From Atriophallophorus winterbourni (taxonomy: Eukaryota > Platyhelminthes > Trematoda > Plagiorchiida > Microphallidae): a stretch of DNA of 64,000 nt. The stretch is from NCBI GenBank assembly GCA_013407085.1, contig JACCGJ010001616.1, forward strand, positions 62,001 to 126,000. Reading direction: 5' to 3'. A program made the translations under genes and the position numbers. A model generated the notes under the pieces. The model was not told where the DNA came from and did not search any database. It saw only the letters and a program-made list of their open reading frames with translations. This document shows positions 32,327 through 43,166 of this stretch, piece by piece. How positions within the stretch are numbered: position 1 is the stretch's first letter; every line of letters starts with the position of its first letter.

Positions 32327-32564
32327 CTCGAGATCACTGTCTAAAACGAAAAAAACTACTCTGTTGGCGAAAAAGAAGCCTTGAATTGTATGTGGGCATG
32401 CGAAAAATTGCATTATTACCTTTTGGCAGGAAGTTCACGCTCTGCTTTTGACCACTCTGCACTCGTTACATTACTGACTAGAGGACAAAAACCACTGAGA
32501 ATCAGTCGCTGGTATGCTCGATTGCTGAATTACGATTTTGATGTCGCGCGTGGAGTGAATTTTT
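32327..32564 (+). pseudogene. Gypsy RNase H, middle piece between LINEs B and C
   Basis: Reads SLSKT, then (after a one-base slip in an A-run) NYSVGEKEALNCMWACEKLH. It continues, with a further slip, to DHSALVTLLTRG and RISRWYARLLNYDFDVARGV, ending at NF. These are the standard Gypsy RNase H C-terminal motifs. It joins to MADALSRLP at 36,788. Confidence 0.85.
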
Positions 32565-32758
32565 GAGGTTCCAAGTATCTTTCAATACAAGTTTTGTGGC
32601 TGAATATCGAATCAGATTCCTCCTCTGATTCAATTGAAATTTTTATTAGCAACCATATACGTGTCTGGGGATTTACTGAGAAGTATTCCCCGTGAATTCT
32701 GGTAAATTGATTCCGCAATCTGCTGCTCCATTAACGATTCACTGCAGGCTACGTTACA

Positions 32759-33856
32759 ATGACTTCTTCGCCGTGCTTCAAGTGCGCCAAGAAAGTTATT
32801 TCCTCATCCAAAGCCATGCAATGTTCAATATGCAGCTGCTGGATTCACACCCGATGCTGTAAAATGGAGGACACCACTTATCAGGCGTTGAGGACCTACC
32901 ATGAGCCGTACCTTCATTTTATCTGTGAAGCGTGCATCCCTCGTCTGGAAGCCTTGCAGTCCTCTCATTTGCCAAATAAGGAAGATCTACCTGTAAGTGG
33001 CTCCATGCTGGTTAATGATTTACAAGGCACAAGTGTTCCGGCTGATAGCAAAACGCCTCCACTCGGTAGCACACCGAAAAACAGCAAAGCTGTGTAATCC
33101 GGACGCCGATCGAAAACCAGAAGAAATAAAATTGTTGCACTGCCATCGAACGTGCAAGCGGAATCTGCCTCTTCAGATATTGCGGAACATGTGGTCACGT
33201 CTAATGAATTAGACCCAGACGCTAGCGCCACATATGCCTCTGTAGCCGCCATAAATACAGATGCCGATACTGCAACCTGGTCTAATATTTCGAACAGAGT
33301 CGAGAAATTGGAATGTCGATTACCACAACAGCTTTCTAGGAATGTGGTGAAGGAGAGTAAGATCTCACTTCCGAGCAGTAAAGCTGACAGTTCACCAGAC
33401 GCACGCAAATGCTGCCTCATTATTGTGAATGCACCGGAACCAGATGAAGAAACATCTGCTGCCAGAATTCAACAGGATAGCCAGTTTCTTCAATCAGTTT
33501 TCGGGAAAATGGTTGACCAAGGGGAGGCTGGTATCACAATTGTATCAGCGTTCCGACTTGGACGCAGAAATCTGGAGTGTGAAAAGCCCAGGGTTCTGAA
33601 AACAGTACTGGCTTCTGACGATCAGGCCCAAAAGATCCTAAAGCGCGTTCATCGACTGAAGGGTCTATCGTATAAAATATTACGAGATTTGTCGCCTGAC
33701 GATAGAATCAAGATGAAGACTGCTACGATGGAGCTTAAGAAAAGATTATCGGAGGGTGAGAAGGACCTTCGTATTGCAGATTTTCGCATAGTAAAGAGGC
33801 CATCCAAAGTTCGCTGGAGGCCCATACTGATCGAGCATCCAACTGCTCTCCATTAA
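32759..33856 (+). pseudogene. LINE C ORF1 with Cys-rich finger, frameshifted
   Basis: First frame (32759-33097) starts MTSSPCFKCAKKVISSSKAM then CSICSCWIHTRCC, and FICEACIPRLEAL: a PHD-like C4HC3 pattern common in CR1-group ORF1 proteins. After a shift near 33,095-33,150 the second frame (to 33,856) reads SNISNRVEKLECRLPQQL (helical), CCLIIVNAPEP, SAFRLGRRNLECEKPRVLKT and RPILIEHPTALH. The latter is an RNA-binding-like ORF1 domain. The protein would package element RNA. Confidence 0.75.
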
Positions 33857-33867
33857 ATTATTTCGAA

Positions 33868-36654
33868 GTGCTCTGTTTTAACTCGCGGAGTTTGAGGAAC
33901 AAATTTGACGAAGTAAGCCATCATGTCTTGGCACTACAGCCAGATATCGTTGGAATAACGGAAACCTGGCTGACAGTCGACATTACTGATGCAGAGCTAT
34001 TCATTCCGAATTACCGCCTACTCAGAAGTGATCGAATTGGATCTCGACATGGTGGTAGGGTGGCGATATACGTCAAAGAACATTTATCCGTGAAGGTTGT
34101 TGATCGCTTTCGAGATGATGGTGGTTTTGCTGAAAGCATTTGGTGTCAGATCAAGTCCAGTAATGGATCAGCAAGGATCGGTGTCATCTACCGTTCACCC
34201 TGCGCACGTATCATGGCATTATTTGACCATCTCCGGGGCCATGGGATGAGGAACGATTGTATGATACTCGGTGACCTGAATGCTCCGGATATTAACTGGT
34301 TGGACCTCGTTACAAATGGGGATGAGTACCAACGGGAGTTTCTAAATCTGATTCTGGATTTGAACCTCGTGCAGCACGTTCTCGTTCCTACTCGCTATGG
34401 ACATGGCCAGACTCCGTCTACTCTTGATCTGGTCTTGTAACCCAGAGAGTCAGATGTGGTTGACTTATCCGTGGAACAGCCCATCGATACAAGCGACCAT
34501 TGTGCTATTCGGTTCAAATGGACTCGGGGTAAACCGGCCCAGCCGTCGCGGCTTCCACGGAGAAACTTCTGGATCATGGATTTGGAATTGTTGGTTGAAC
34601 AAGCAGCCTCAGTTGACTGGACGTTACCCGTTGATTCTACTATTGATGACTGTTGGAAATGGTTCCTGAATAATATCCGTCGCTTAGAGGATGTTGCTCC
34701 ATTAACCAGAGATTGTCCCGGCTCCCGTGGCCATCCTTGGTTTGATAGAGAACTTCGTGCCTGCCTGCGGCAAAGAAAGCGTCTTTGGATTAAATTCAGA
34801 ACGAGCCGATCGGACGCCCATTACGGAGAATATCGGGCCGTACGGAATCTTTGCTCAAAATTGAAGAAGGATAAAAGAAGTCGATTCGAGCTTCAATTAG
34901 CCATTTCTTCAAAATATAATCCTAAACGATTATTTGCGTACATTCGGCGACGGGTTAAATCATCGAACCCCGTAACTTCTCTCAAAAATTTGGAACGGGA
35001 GGTTATAGAGACTGACACTGGGAAAGCTGAGGTGTTTGCATCGCAATACCAATCAGTGTACGCAATAGAGCCTACCATATCCTGCAAACAAATATCGCCG
35101 ACGGAAGTAATGGCCAATTTTGAGATCACGGCTGACATGGTGCGAATCCACATCGAACATCTAAAGGTACAGACATCTCCAGGTCCTGATGGCATTCACT
35201 CTGCTATATTTAAAAATTTATCAAGGATCATCAGTTCACCTTTAGCCGCTTTATTCCAAATTTCAATCAATTCGGGACGTCTACCAGAGGATTGGAAAAT
35301 GGGTATAGTAAAGCCGATGTTCAAAGGTGGGAGCTTATCAGACCCTGTAAATTACCGTCCTGTTACACTTACGTCTGTCGTAGGCAAATTGCTGGAACGG
35401 ATTGTAAAGGATAAGATAGAACAGTATTTGCGTGTGACCCAACAATGCTCGAATGCCCAACACGGCTTCACGGAAGGCCACTCATGTATCTCCAATCTAC
35501 TGACCGCCCGAGAACATTGGTGCAGAAGCCTTGACGCTGGTGTGCCAGTTGATGTATTCTTCATCGACTTCAGTAAAGCATTCGACCGTGTTCTACATCA
35601 GAGGCTTATTTGGAAACTAAGAATGTCTGGTATAGAGGCTTCTTTGCTTGCTTGGATTGAGGATTTTCTTATCGGAAGGCGAAGCCTCGTTGAAGTCAAT
35701 GGGGCCAGATCTGTATCCTTTATCCCAACTTCTGGTATACCACAAGGATCCGTTCTGGGGCCAACCTTGTTCAAACTCTATGTGAGTGACCTTCCCGGTA
35801 TTCTGAACAGTGGTTGTCTCTTCTTTGCAGATGATCTGAAGGTGTGAGCTTCTGTCACGACTGCCGCTGACGCTTCCTATTTGCAAAATGATTTGAATGA
35901 GCTTCGCAATTAGACTGACAGATGGATGCTCCCGATTAATGAAAAGAAGTGTGCTATCATGCACATCGGGAGCAACAACATGCGACATGCATATCATTTG
36001 GAGGGCCATGGTATCAGGATAGTTGATGTAGAGCGAGATTTGGGGGTGATGGTAACTTCATCCCTCAAAACTGCGGAGGATACTGCCAGAAAGTTCGGTT
36101 CTGCCAGCCGCATGTGGTGGGCATTGAGACGATCCTTCTTAGAGATAAATCCCAAAGTTTTTCAAGTTCTGTATAGCTCTCACGTCAGACCAATATTAGA
36201 ATTTGGGCTTCCGGTGAACTATCCGTTAACCAAAGGCGAGAAGGATCGTCTGGAGAAAGTCCAAAGGAGGGCTACCAAGTGCGTGAGGGGTATGTTCCGT
36301 ATTCCCTATGACGACCGATTGCGGGAACTCAAACTTTTCCCACTGGAATATCGAAGAATGCGATATGATTTGCTGGTCACGCGGAGAATCCTGCTTGGAT
36401 ATTACGGAACGGAACTTCAACAATTCTTTCCGGTATCCACGGACTCCAGAACTAGAGGTCATTCGCTGAAGTTGCAGAAGCGCCGAACGGAACACCTGAA
36501 GCCATCGTTTACTCTGTCGACCAGAGTGGTCAATATTTTGAATGCACTCTCCGCTGATGCAATTGGGGCAGTCACCGAAGAGCAGTTTAAACGCATATTG
36601 GACGGTGAACTTCCCGCTATCCTGCGCGATTCGCCTACTCTTTCAGCTCAGTAA
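33868..36654 (+). pseudogene. LINE C ORF2 (endonuclease-RT), single frame with three stop codons
   Basis: 929 codons in one frame. Endonuclease: VGITETWLTVD, GRVAIYVKEHL, IGVIYRSPC, ILGDLNAPDINW and DTSDHCAIRF. RT: TSPGPDGIHSAIFKN, VKPMFKGGSLSDPVNYRPVT, FIDFSKAFDRV, TSGIPQGSVLGPTLF and LFFADDLKV. Stops are TAA at 34438-34440, TGA at 35845-35847 just after FADDLKV, and TAG at about 35,911 in LRN-stop-TDRW. The last two lie where Trp is expected (TGG to TGA/TAG). No frameshift. The C-terminal part 35926-36654 is intact (PINEKKCAIMHIG, DLGVMVTSSLK). Confidence 0.9.
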
Positions 36655-36745
36655 ATCCTCGTGAGGAATCTACGCTGAGATAGCAGAGACCCGGGAGGTG
36701 AAGCGGCTTTCACGGACTGTAGTCCTCCTGCCGTCTATTCAGAAG

Positions 36746-36773
36746 AAGAAGAAGAAGAAGAAGAAGAAGAAGG
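36746..36773 (+). repeat. (GAA)n tail of LINE C
   Basis: About nine GAA/AAG units directly at the 3' end of LINE C and before the Gypsy sequence resumes. Confidence 0.9.
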
Positions 36774-37806
36774 AGTTCGAAACTAAATGGCTGACGCGCT
36801 TTCAAGATTACCTTTGACTTGTGACACTGAAACAGACGACCTCGATGACTACCGTATGATATCTGCGATAAAAAAATCCTGCGTACCCGCGATCAGTCGA
36901 TAAATGATTCAACAAAAGACGAGGGATGATCCAGTATTGAAGCACGCGATTGATTTTATTCTGAACGGTTGGCCAGAAAAACGAAAAATAACGCAAGGGC
37001 ATCTTCCTTTCTATAATGTGCGGAACGAGCTAGCATTTATTGATGGATGTCTGATGCGTGGATGCAAATTCGTTATACCGCAAGAACTTGTTTCGACGGT
37101 CATCTCCTGTGCACATGAAGGACATCTAAGAATCGTACGAACTAAGACTCGCATTCGAAAATACCATTGGTGGTCAGCCTTCAATTCCGCTGTGGAAAAT
37201 GCCGAAGAAGTTGTCACTGATAACGGACCTCAATTCAGAAGTTTTGAATTTGCCAAATATCTGCAAGAAAACAATATAAGACATGTCCGTACAGTACCCT
37301 ATAACCCTTTAGCAAACGGCTCAACTGAGCGAATGAATAGAACCCTCAAGGAAAGTGTACAAGCCATTGTTGACGGAGGGAGAAGATGGGAAGACGCAGT
37401 AATTACAGCATTGGAAAGCTATAGAAACACCCCGAATATGGCAACCGGGAAGCTTCCATCCGAAATGATGTTTGGGATAATGATACGTACGAAAATGAAT
37501 GCCGCAGTTCTATTGAATCCTACTGCTTCCAGCGCGGAATACGACAGACGTACCAAATACCAAGAAACCTACAGAAAATCAGGCGATAGACTGCATCCTG
37601 GGCGTTATGTCAGACTCCGCAAGGCGCAAGTACCGAAAGGCGATTTCAAACTAACTCCACCTAGTCGTATAACAAGGGTATTGACTCCAAAAACTTACGA
37701 GGTCGATAATGGAGTGAGAGCCAATGCCCGACGCCTCTACCGATGTCCGAATACTGTTCCTGCAGAAAAGCTGCGCAGCTCAAGCTCAAAGGAGAAAGAG
37801 AGGTGA
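36774..37806 (+). pseudogene. Gypsy integrase with internal deletion
   Basis: Resumes at MADALSRLPLTC, a stop at about 36,901, then a 300-codon frame. N-terminal zinc-binding region begins CAHEGHLRIVRTKTRIRKYH but jumps from SAVENA straight to VVTDNGPQF. The second Cys pair and the first catalytic Asp with surrounding core are missing. The second Asp (TDNG) and the Glu (NGSTERMNRTLKE) remain. The C-terminal region has RLHPGRYVRLRKAQVPKG. Cannot catalyse integration. Confidence 0.9.
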
Positions 37807-37811
37807 TGCTG

Positions 37812-37891
37812 TGTAGAGATGTTGTGGTGCGCCTGTTGATATTGATAGCGCATGTATATCTTAAAGAGCGCAGAACCCATTATGGTCAGTG
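37812..37891 (+). mobile_element. Gypsy 3' LTR, truncated to about 80 bp
   Basis: TGTAGAGATGTTGTGGTGCG ... aacccattatggtcagtg matches the first 80 bp of the 5' LTR with a handful of differences, then similarity ends abruptly. Confidence 0.85.
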
Positions 37892-38365
37892 AAAATCCTA
37901 ACCAGCTTAAGATTATTCAGTAAAATTAAATTTAAGGTAGATCACTGTTTGTACGGACACCCTTGGTCTGGCGAGTCTACTGAATAAGAAGCGAAACATT
38001 ACCAATAAAATTACCGATTGGGAACCATAGTCAATAAGATGGATGTTGCAAATAATGCTCTTTATGGTTCATTGTAACCATTTTTTTCAATAATAAAACA
38101 TAGTTTGCATCGTTTGTTTGCATGACTGCTCCTGGATCAACATGAGACGCATATACTCTGTGTTTCTGTAGTTGAACAAAAGCCAGTCGATCAAGACCTT
38201 TGCGAGGGTCACGTGTGGCAGCGTAGCGAAATGTTGTATTGTATGCGATGGAAGGACCTGACACGGAGATATGTTCGGTAGGGCGACCACAACAGATGCT
38301 GCTGGCTCCTTTTGAAATGGTTAGGCAAACAATACTACTAAAAAGTGGCAGTCTGGAGAAAGGTT
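37892..38365. other. Dispersed-repeat piece plus unrecognised frame
   Basis: About 37,940-38,010 (gacacccttggtctggcgag, then gaataagaagcgaaacatta) is an inverted piece of the repeat at 25.7 kb. The minus-strand frame 38031-38264 (AATRDPRKGLDRLAFVQLQK) has a possible acceptor (gtcag) before it but no recognisable domain. Confidence 0.35.
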
Positions 38366-38373
38366 CATAAACG

Positions 38374-38480
38374 CTTAGTTGCGAGCGGTCAAACGGTGAA
38401 CGGTATCTTGGTTCATTAAACCATGGGACTACAATGGTGATGGTCGAGGTTCGATGCCCACTCGAAGCAGATGATATGCA
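38374..38480 (+). repeat. tRNA-like, possibly SINE, sequence
   Basis: Contains an A-box-like ttgcgagcggt and a B-box matching ggttcgatgcc followed by a complementary closing stretch (gtcgag...ctcga). Similar blocks occur, split, at 21.87 and 23.50 kb. No full tRNA cloverleaf could be drawn, so it is read as a tRNA-derived SINE relic. Confidence 0.4.
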
Positions 38481-39202
38481 CTGCTGATAAGCTGTAGCTC
38501 GTGTCGAGTGCTTCCATTATGGACCGCCGTGGTCAACTTTGTGAATAGTTCGATGGGGTTGGCACGGATGATTAGTCACAAATATAAAAACCATATTTTC
38601 CAAACTTAGCATAAAGTGAAACATGTTGAATAAGGTAACGAGATTTTAACAACTCTGGTTGCAAGAATTCTTATTCGATCTCAAATATATTCAAACATCG
38701 TGCTGTTTTTCAACGGAATCCGATGTGTTATTGCAAGCTTATAGGTTTTTAGGCTATCACATATATTATGTCTTATAAGATTTCACTGGTATACTGTAAT
38801 TGAATAGGACAATATGAAGGGACTTAAACGCTTTTCCCAGTTGTTTGAGATCAAGTAAGCCCCACTGCTCTACCCAAACACGATCCAGTACTGAAATGCA
38901 CACATAAATTTCGGCCTAAATGTGACTTCAATTTAAACTGCAAGCAGATATACGCTGAACTCTCTTCCGAAAGTAATCTGGCTCATGCCGACGAGATTGT
39001 GTGCGTAGCATTCGGAACATTCAGAATGCGTTATATTGGGATCAGGCCAATAAAGCACGAAATAATAGTAGGCCTGTATTTCGAATATGCAAGCTTTTAA
39101 TCAGTTGAGTTTAACAAACTTGTATCTTGAACCGTTGTAACATCAGATTTGAACCAACTCAGTGTTAAAGGAGAAATCATCATTTACCGAACAATCTCCT
39201 TT
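38481..39202. other. No recognisable feature
   Basis: No coding or repeat signal seen. Confidence 0.4.
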
Positions 39203-39522
39203 TTATTTCAAATTTGCTCTGCAGGATAACATGGGTTGCAAGCAGCTATTTTCATACAACATAGAATTTGCTAAATCGAGATCACCACATATTTCTGGTG
39301 AATAAAGATATTTAACATGTGGTACGAAACGCATTGTAACGTGTTCTTGATATAACAAACCTTTTTCGTTTATCCTCATCCATGTCGGTATAATTGAACT
39401 TGTGACCGTAGCCCCGTTGATAAACCAAGTCTGAGCTAATTCGGAAATGCAGCTATCCATCAAACAACTGAGAGTAGCGACTTCGCCGAACACCAATCTG
39501 AGGGAGATCACCGGAGTTATCA
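39203..39522 (-). CDS. Candidate host exon, Ig-like domain
   Basis: On the minus strand a good acceptor (tttcctctcccctcag) at 39,523-39,525 opens a frame of about 106 codons to TAA. It reads ISLRLVFGEVATLSCLMDSC, TWFINGATV and, near the end, PMLSCRANLK. This resembles Ig strand B (G-x-x-A-T-L-S-C), strand C (W-F) and strand F (C-x-A-x). A strand G is missing, so either the exon should splice on (no clear GT donor in phase is visible) or the gene is broken. It is on the same strand as, and upstream of, the FN3-like segments at 11 kb; linkage over 28 kb is speculation. Confidence 0.35.
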
Positions 39523-39556
39523 CTGAGGGGAGAGGAAATAAATAATAGAATTTCAT

Positions 39557-40527
39557 TTTTACACAATATTCATATTTGAAACGTCCGAGATGACCGGAGA
39601 CAAAACATTTTCCCGAATATCAACCAAACGGATTTCTGGCAAGTTGATTAACCGTTACGACCTCTAAAAATCGTAAGATTTAGTTTGACCACGTTTTTCT
39701 AACGTTCATCACAGATAATTTACGATTGTGAGCCAATGATCAGCAAATTTGGTTACCAACCACAACCAATTGATTTTTAAAAATTTCACTTTTTTCATTT
39801 AGCCAAAATTACTACCGGGTTACTCTATTAAATTATTACATACGGTTGCATGTTAGTCAACAGTGGCGCTCAATAAACCAGTACCTTGTCAGTTCTGAAT
39901 GTTATTTTGCGTTCTAATTCAGATTATGTAGGACATAATGTTTACATTGCATCAAGCATAACAGAAGTGGTAAAGGAACAATAACAGCTGTAGTGTGATT
40001 ATGATTCTAGTTAACACAAGGCAGTTATAGAGTGTGAGAATCGTTACCATGTGCTTAAATAATTTTTTTTGTTTTATTTAAAATTCTTATGTCTGTATCT
40101 GGTGTAGAAGAAGAAGAAGAAAAAGACGAAAAATGGCTTTACTCGAGTACACGAATTTTCAGTGAGTTGAATTAAGCAAATTAGTGTGCGATCCGTTTTG
40201 ACTTTGAAACTAAAACTTCGTCGGTTATGTTTTTAATGTTAGAATTAATAAAATAAAATAAATAGAACCCCATCTCTGATTAATCCTGCCAACTAGCAGC
40301 TTATTGATATCACTGTGGAGTCCAATCACGTAGACAAGTGACTGAGACTTTGCAGCTTGATTTCGGTGTAACGTCAATTGACACCACTTCATATGTTGAT
40401 TAATCTGCGAGTGTGGCCAATCTAACTAAAGTAAAATGGTATTAATTGTATTGGCTCAAATTGAATTGTATTTTGTTTGTTACAGTGACATTATTTTTTG
40501 TAGAAATCTAGGCCTAATCCACTACGA
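39557..40527. other. No recognisable feature
   Basis: No coding signal; a short (GAA)-rich stretch at about 40,107-40,130 may be an old LINE tail. Confidence 0.4.
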
Positions 40528-40767
40528 TCACCGCATGGCTGCCAGACTGCGTGATTTCTGTTGACTCTTAAGCAAGTGATTCATATATTGTTCAATGCTA
40601 TACCATAGTACATCCACGTTTCCGAGTTCATCGTCGTTCTCGGTGTTCAACACATTTAGATGTGAAGCTGAGTTTCCATCAGAGACAGTTACGTTGTCCC
40701 TTTCTGTGGACGTTTCTCTGACAGTGAATACTATTTTTACGCGATGCCAAACGTTTAACTTAAACCA
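40528..40767 (-). CDS. Candidate host exon of unknown gene
   Basis: Minus strand: acceptor gtgcttag at 40,768-40,770, then about 79 open codons to TGA at 40528-40530. A GTGATC donor sits two bases into the last codon. The frame reads LNVWHRVKIVFTVRETSTER, LNVLNTENDDELGNVDVLWY and SIEQYMNHLLKSQQKSR, ending SLAAMR. Composition and lack of stops look like genuine coding sequence. The helical C-terminal part weakly recalls the coiled-coil segment of p24/TMED cargo receptors, but the match is too loose to name it. No start codon within the exon. Confidence 0.35.
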   Translation of the reverse strand, partial: WFKLNVWHRVKIVFTVRETSTERDNVTVSDGNSASHLNVLNTENDDELGNVDVLWYSIEQYMNHLLKSQQKSRSLAAMR

Positions 40768-40984
40768 CTAAGCACATTTGAAAGAGCTATTTAGAAGTAA
40801 CTTGACACCGAGTTGTGCCAAGACCGAACAAAGACTTCTGCTATAAAATAACATTTCAAAATTATTAATGTCTTTTTATTATTCGAGTTTATCCACTAAA
40901 ATATTTACAGATTAAAACGCAAATTGTGATATTCAGGCGTTTCTTCTATCATAATGATAGGGAAAAATTGAGAGTATACACAAT

Positions 40985-42152
40985 TTCGGAAAAAAATACG
41001 CACACAAGTAGAACTATACTTCGCAAGACCGTTTTTTCCTTATTGTTTAAACTACCCTTTCTTTCCCACTACGGTACATCGGGATATATCCGGCAGTTTG
41101 AATTGGGATTCGTCTTCAGTCGGTACACATTTAGCAGTATGTTCTCGATATCAGCCTCGTACTTCAGTATAACCCTTAGTAAGCGATGTTGATCAGTATG
41201 AGTTGAGGTGGAGTGACGAGTTAAACGAATCAATTTGCCAGGAATAACATGCTCAATTCGCATTTGTTGACAAAGTTGAGACCATTTATCGAGATCGTGT
41301 TTGTGTTTCCTATCAAACAGGCTTTCGTTTGACTCGCTATCATTCGTACATATTACGCTTATTGCATAAGACTTCTTGTTGCGTGTCCGAGCGTCATTCT
41401 TTATAGAATGTGAACCTTTTTGATTCAATATTCGTGTGTCATGGGAAGAAGATTTGGAGTGAGTAGCGGAGGTCGACTTCAAACGCATTTCTATGTAAGT
41501 ATTTTCTACGACCGCGGCCGTTTAAGTTGATAACGAATCGGTGCAGATAACCCTAGGCGATTTATTTTTTTGAGGCAGCTTTGATTAATGGAGCATTTGA
41601 TGTGGATGGTTTCGGCCTCAAGGCCTTTCCAACAATCTCCTCAGTGTCGTGTAATACTTTAACCTTTTCAGGAGCACTCTGTGGCAGTGAGGTCGAGCAT
41701 ATTCCATTATTCAATTCAACTGTTTTTGTTTTGATTATTGGTCGTAGAGTATTCTTTAAATTTGCAAGTTCCTCTTCCATTCTCATTAATATATTCTCGA
41801 TTCTATTAGTCTCGTTTCTAGCAGAGAATTGTGTACTCTTGGGATTACGATTCGCTATCGAATTTCTACAGCCAATACAGAAATAGCAAACGGATGGGAG
41901 GTTTTTATCATTCATGATCTTTACACACTTATCGGTCAAAGTCTCATCGCAGGCCACGTGCACATGTCTATCACAAAAAATACATTTAACCAATGCACTG
42001 TCATTGCTTACCGGGTACAGGCACTTGGCGCAGAGGTCAAGGTGGTTTGATGTCGCTCTCGGGGCAACAACCGTCGTATGCACACCATGATTGATCGATT
42101 TTTTCGCGTGGGTGTTGGATCTCGTGACTCCACCGCGCATTGTATGCTGCAT
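40985..42152 (-). pseudogene. CR1-like LINE ORF1 remnant with Cys-rich finger
   Basis: Minus-strand frame 41562-42152 (196 codons) contains LCAKCLYPVSNDSALVKC, FCDRHVHVACD and VCYFCIGCRN: a PHD-like C4HC3 finger, complete here. A helical segment follows (RIENILMRMEEELANLKNTL). After a break, 41069-41488 reads LFDRKHKHDLDKWSQLC and DIENILLNVYRL, aligning with LINE A ORF1. A TAG replaces a Trp codon at DVP-stop-WERK, and similarity (LRSIVLLV) ends near 40,985. No ORF2 is attached. Confidence 0.8.
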
Positions 42153-42164
42153 GGTATGCTCCAG

Positions 42165-43166
42165 GCTCCATTTTAGGGCGAATACTCATTCCTTGTGTAC
42201 GCGAATGATATACCCGAAATCGTACGCAGAAAAACCATCTTATTTGCGTATGACATCAAAGTCTGGACTAGCATGCGCACAATATAATATTGCCAAACTC
42301 TCCAAAAAGATCTCGAAGCACTTCATAATTGGTCCTTGCGGAACTCCTTACCATTCAACATCCAAAAATGTAAAATGTTGAACGTCGGTATATCATTCGA
42401 ATTCACATACTCTCTGGGATCTCAGCAACTTTCATGGGTTACTGAAGAGAAAGACCTGGGATTAGCAGTAACCTGAAGTATTCACGGCATTGTTCTGTTG
42501 TATACAAAAAGTCCTGCTAAATCTTAGCGTTGCTCAGAAGTATCTTTGGTCGTTTCTCAAAGCAGATACACTTATATCAGACCAACAATGGAGTATGCTG
42601 TTTAAAGATGGTCCCCATGGTTACAAAAGGACATGACCTTGCTGCAACGGGTATACCACCGCGCTACAAAACTGGTGACCGGGCTATACAACAAACCATA
42701 CGAGGAGCGGATTGCAACACTAAACCTTTTTGACTTTTCGTACCGTCGTCTCAAGGATGAATTGATCCTGCTTTTCAATATTCTGCATACAGGGGATCAC
42801 CCACTTGAACACTCGTTTCATCGGCAAGAAGCACGTGGTAGCAGATCGCATGGATACAAGTTAATTATTCCACACTCCAGATCAAATTAGCGAATGTTTT
42901 TCGTTGCTGTCAGAGTCTGTTTTCTATGAAACTCCCTGCCCCCACATATCATTTGCGCAACAAGCCTGAACATGTTGAAGGCTGAACTTGACAAGTATAT
43001 GCTGATCAAACCCAACCTTGCACCTGAATACACGTGCTGACTTTCCATGTGTATAAAACATTTGTGTTGTTTTTATGAATTCCCTATATTTTTAATCTGT
43101 GGTTACTATAAAGTATTTACTTTTTGGACCATTAAAACTTTGAATTACTTTGAATTACTTTGAATT
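42165..43166 (+). pseudogene. CR1-like LINE D, 5'-truncated copy of family B
   Basis: Plus strand, starting in the RT core: FLVYANDIPEIVRRK, then LFAYD in place of LFADD, TEEKDLG, and MTLLQRVYHRATKLVTGLYN close to LINE B. Ends with three TTTGAATTAC units at 43,137-43,166. The lethal D-to-Y change and several frameshifts mark it as dead. Confidence 0.85.

Larger units (their letters stand above)
32565..36773 (+). mobile_element. LINE C, second nested LINE, nearly full length
   Basis: Plus strand. A 5' UTR of about 190 bp, ORF1 in two frames, ORF2 interrupted by stops, a short 3' UTR with a gtagtcctcctgccgtc block, and a (GAA)n tail at about 36,746-36,773. The tail differs from the decamer tails of A, B and D, so this is another CR1/Jockey-group family. 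Confidence 0.85.
26509..37891 (+). mobile_element. Gypsy LTR retrotransposon carrying two nested LINEs
   Basis: Outer element, in three pieces: 26509-29133, 32327-32564 and about 36,774-37,891. It runs LTR, primer-binding site, gag, protease, RT, RNase H, integrase, truncated LTR. The interruptions are LINE B (minus strand, inside RNase H) and LINE C (plus strand, between RNase H and integrase). Rejoining the flanks conceptually restores the expected order of domains, which fixes the insertion points. Own length is about 4 kb, shortened by an integrase deletion. Confidence 0.9.

Noticed and set aside
36746..36773. (GAA)n as an independent microsatellite
   Set aside because: It sits exactly at the 3' border of LINE C and is better explained as the element's tail.
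38031..38264. Minus-strand frame AATRDPRKGLDRL as a host exon
   Set aside because: An acceptor-like site is present, but there is no recognisable domain and it lies between repeat fragments; left as unassigned sequence.
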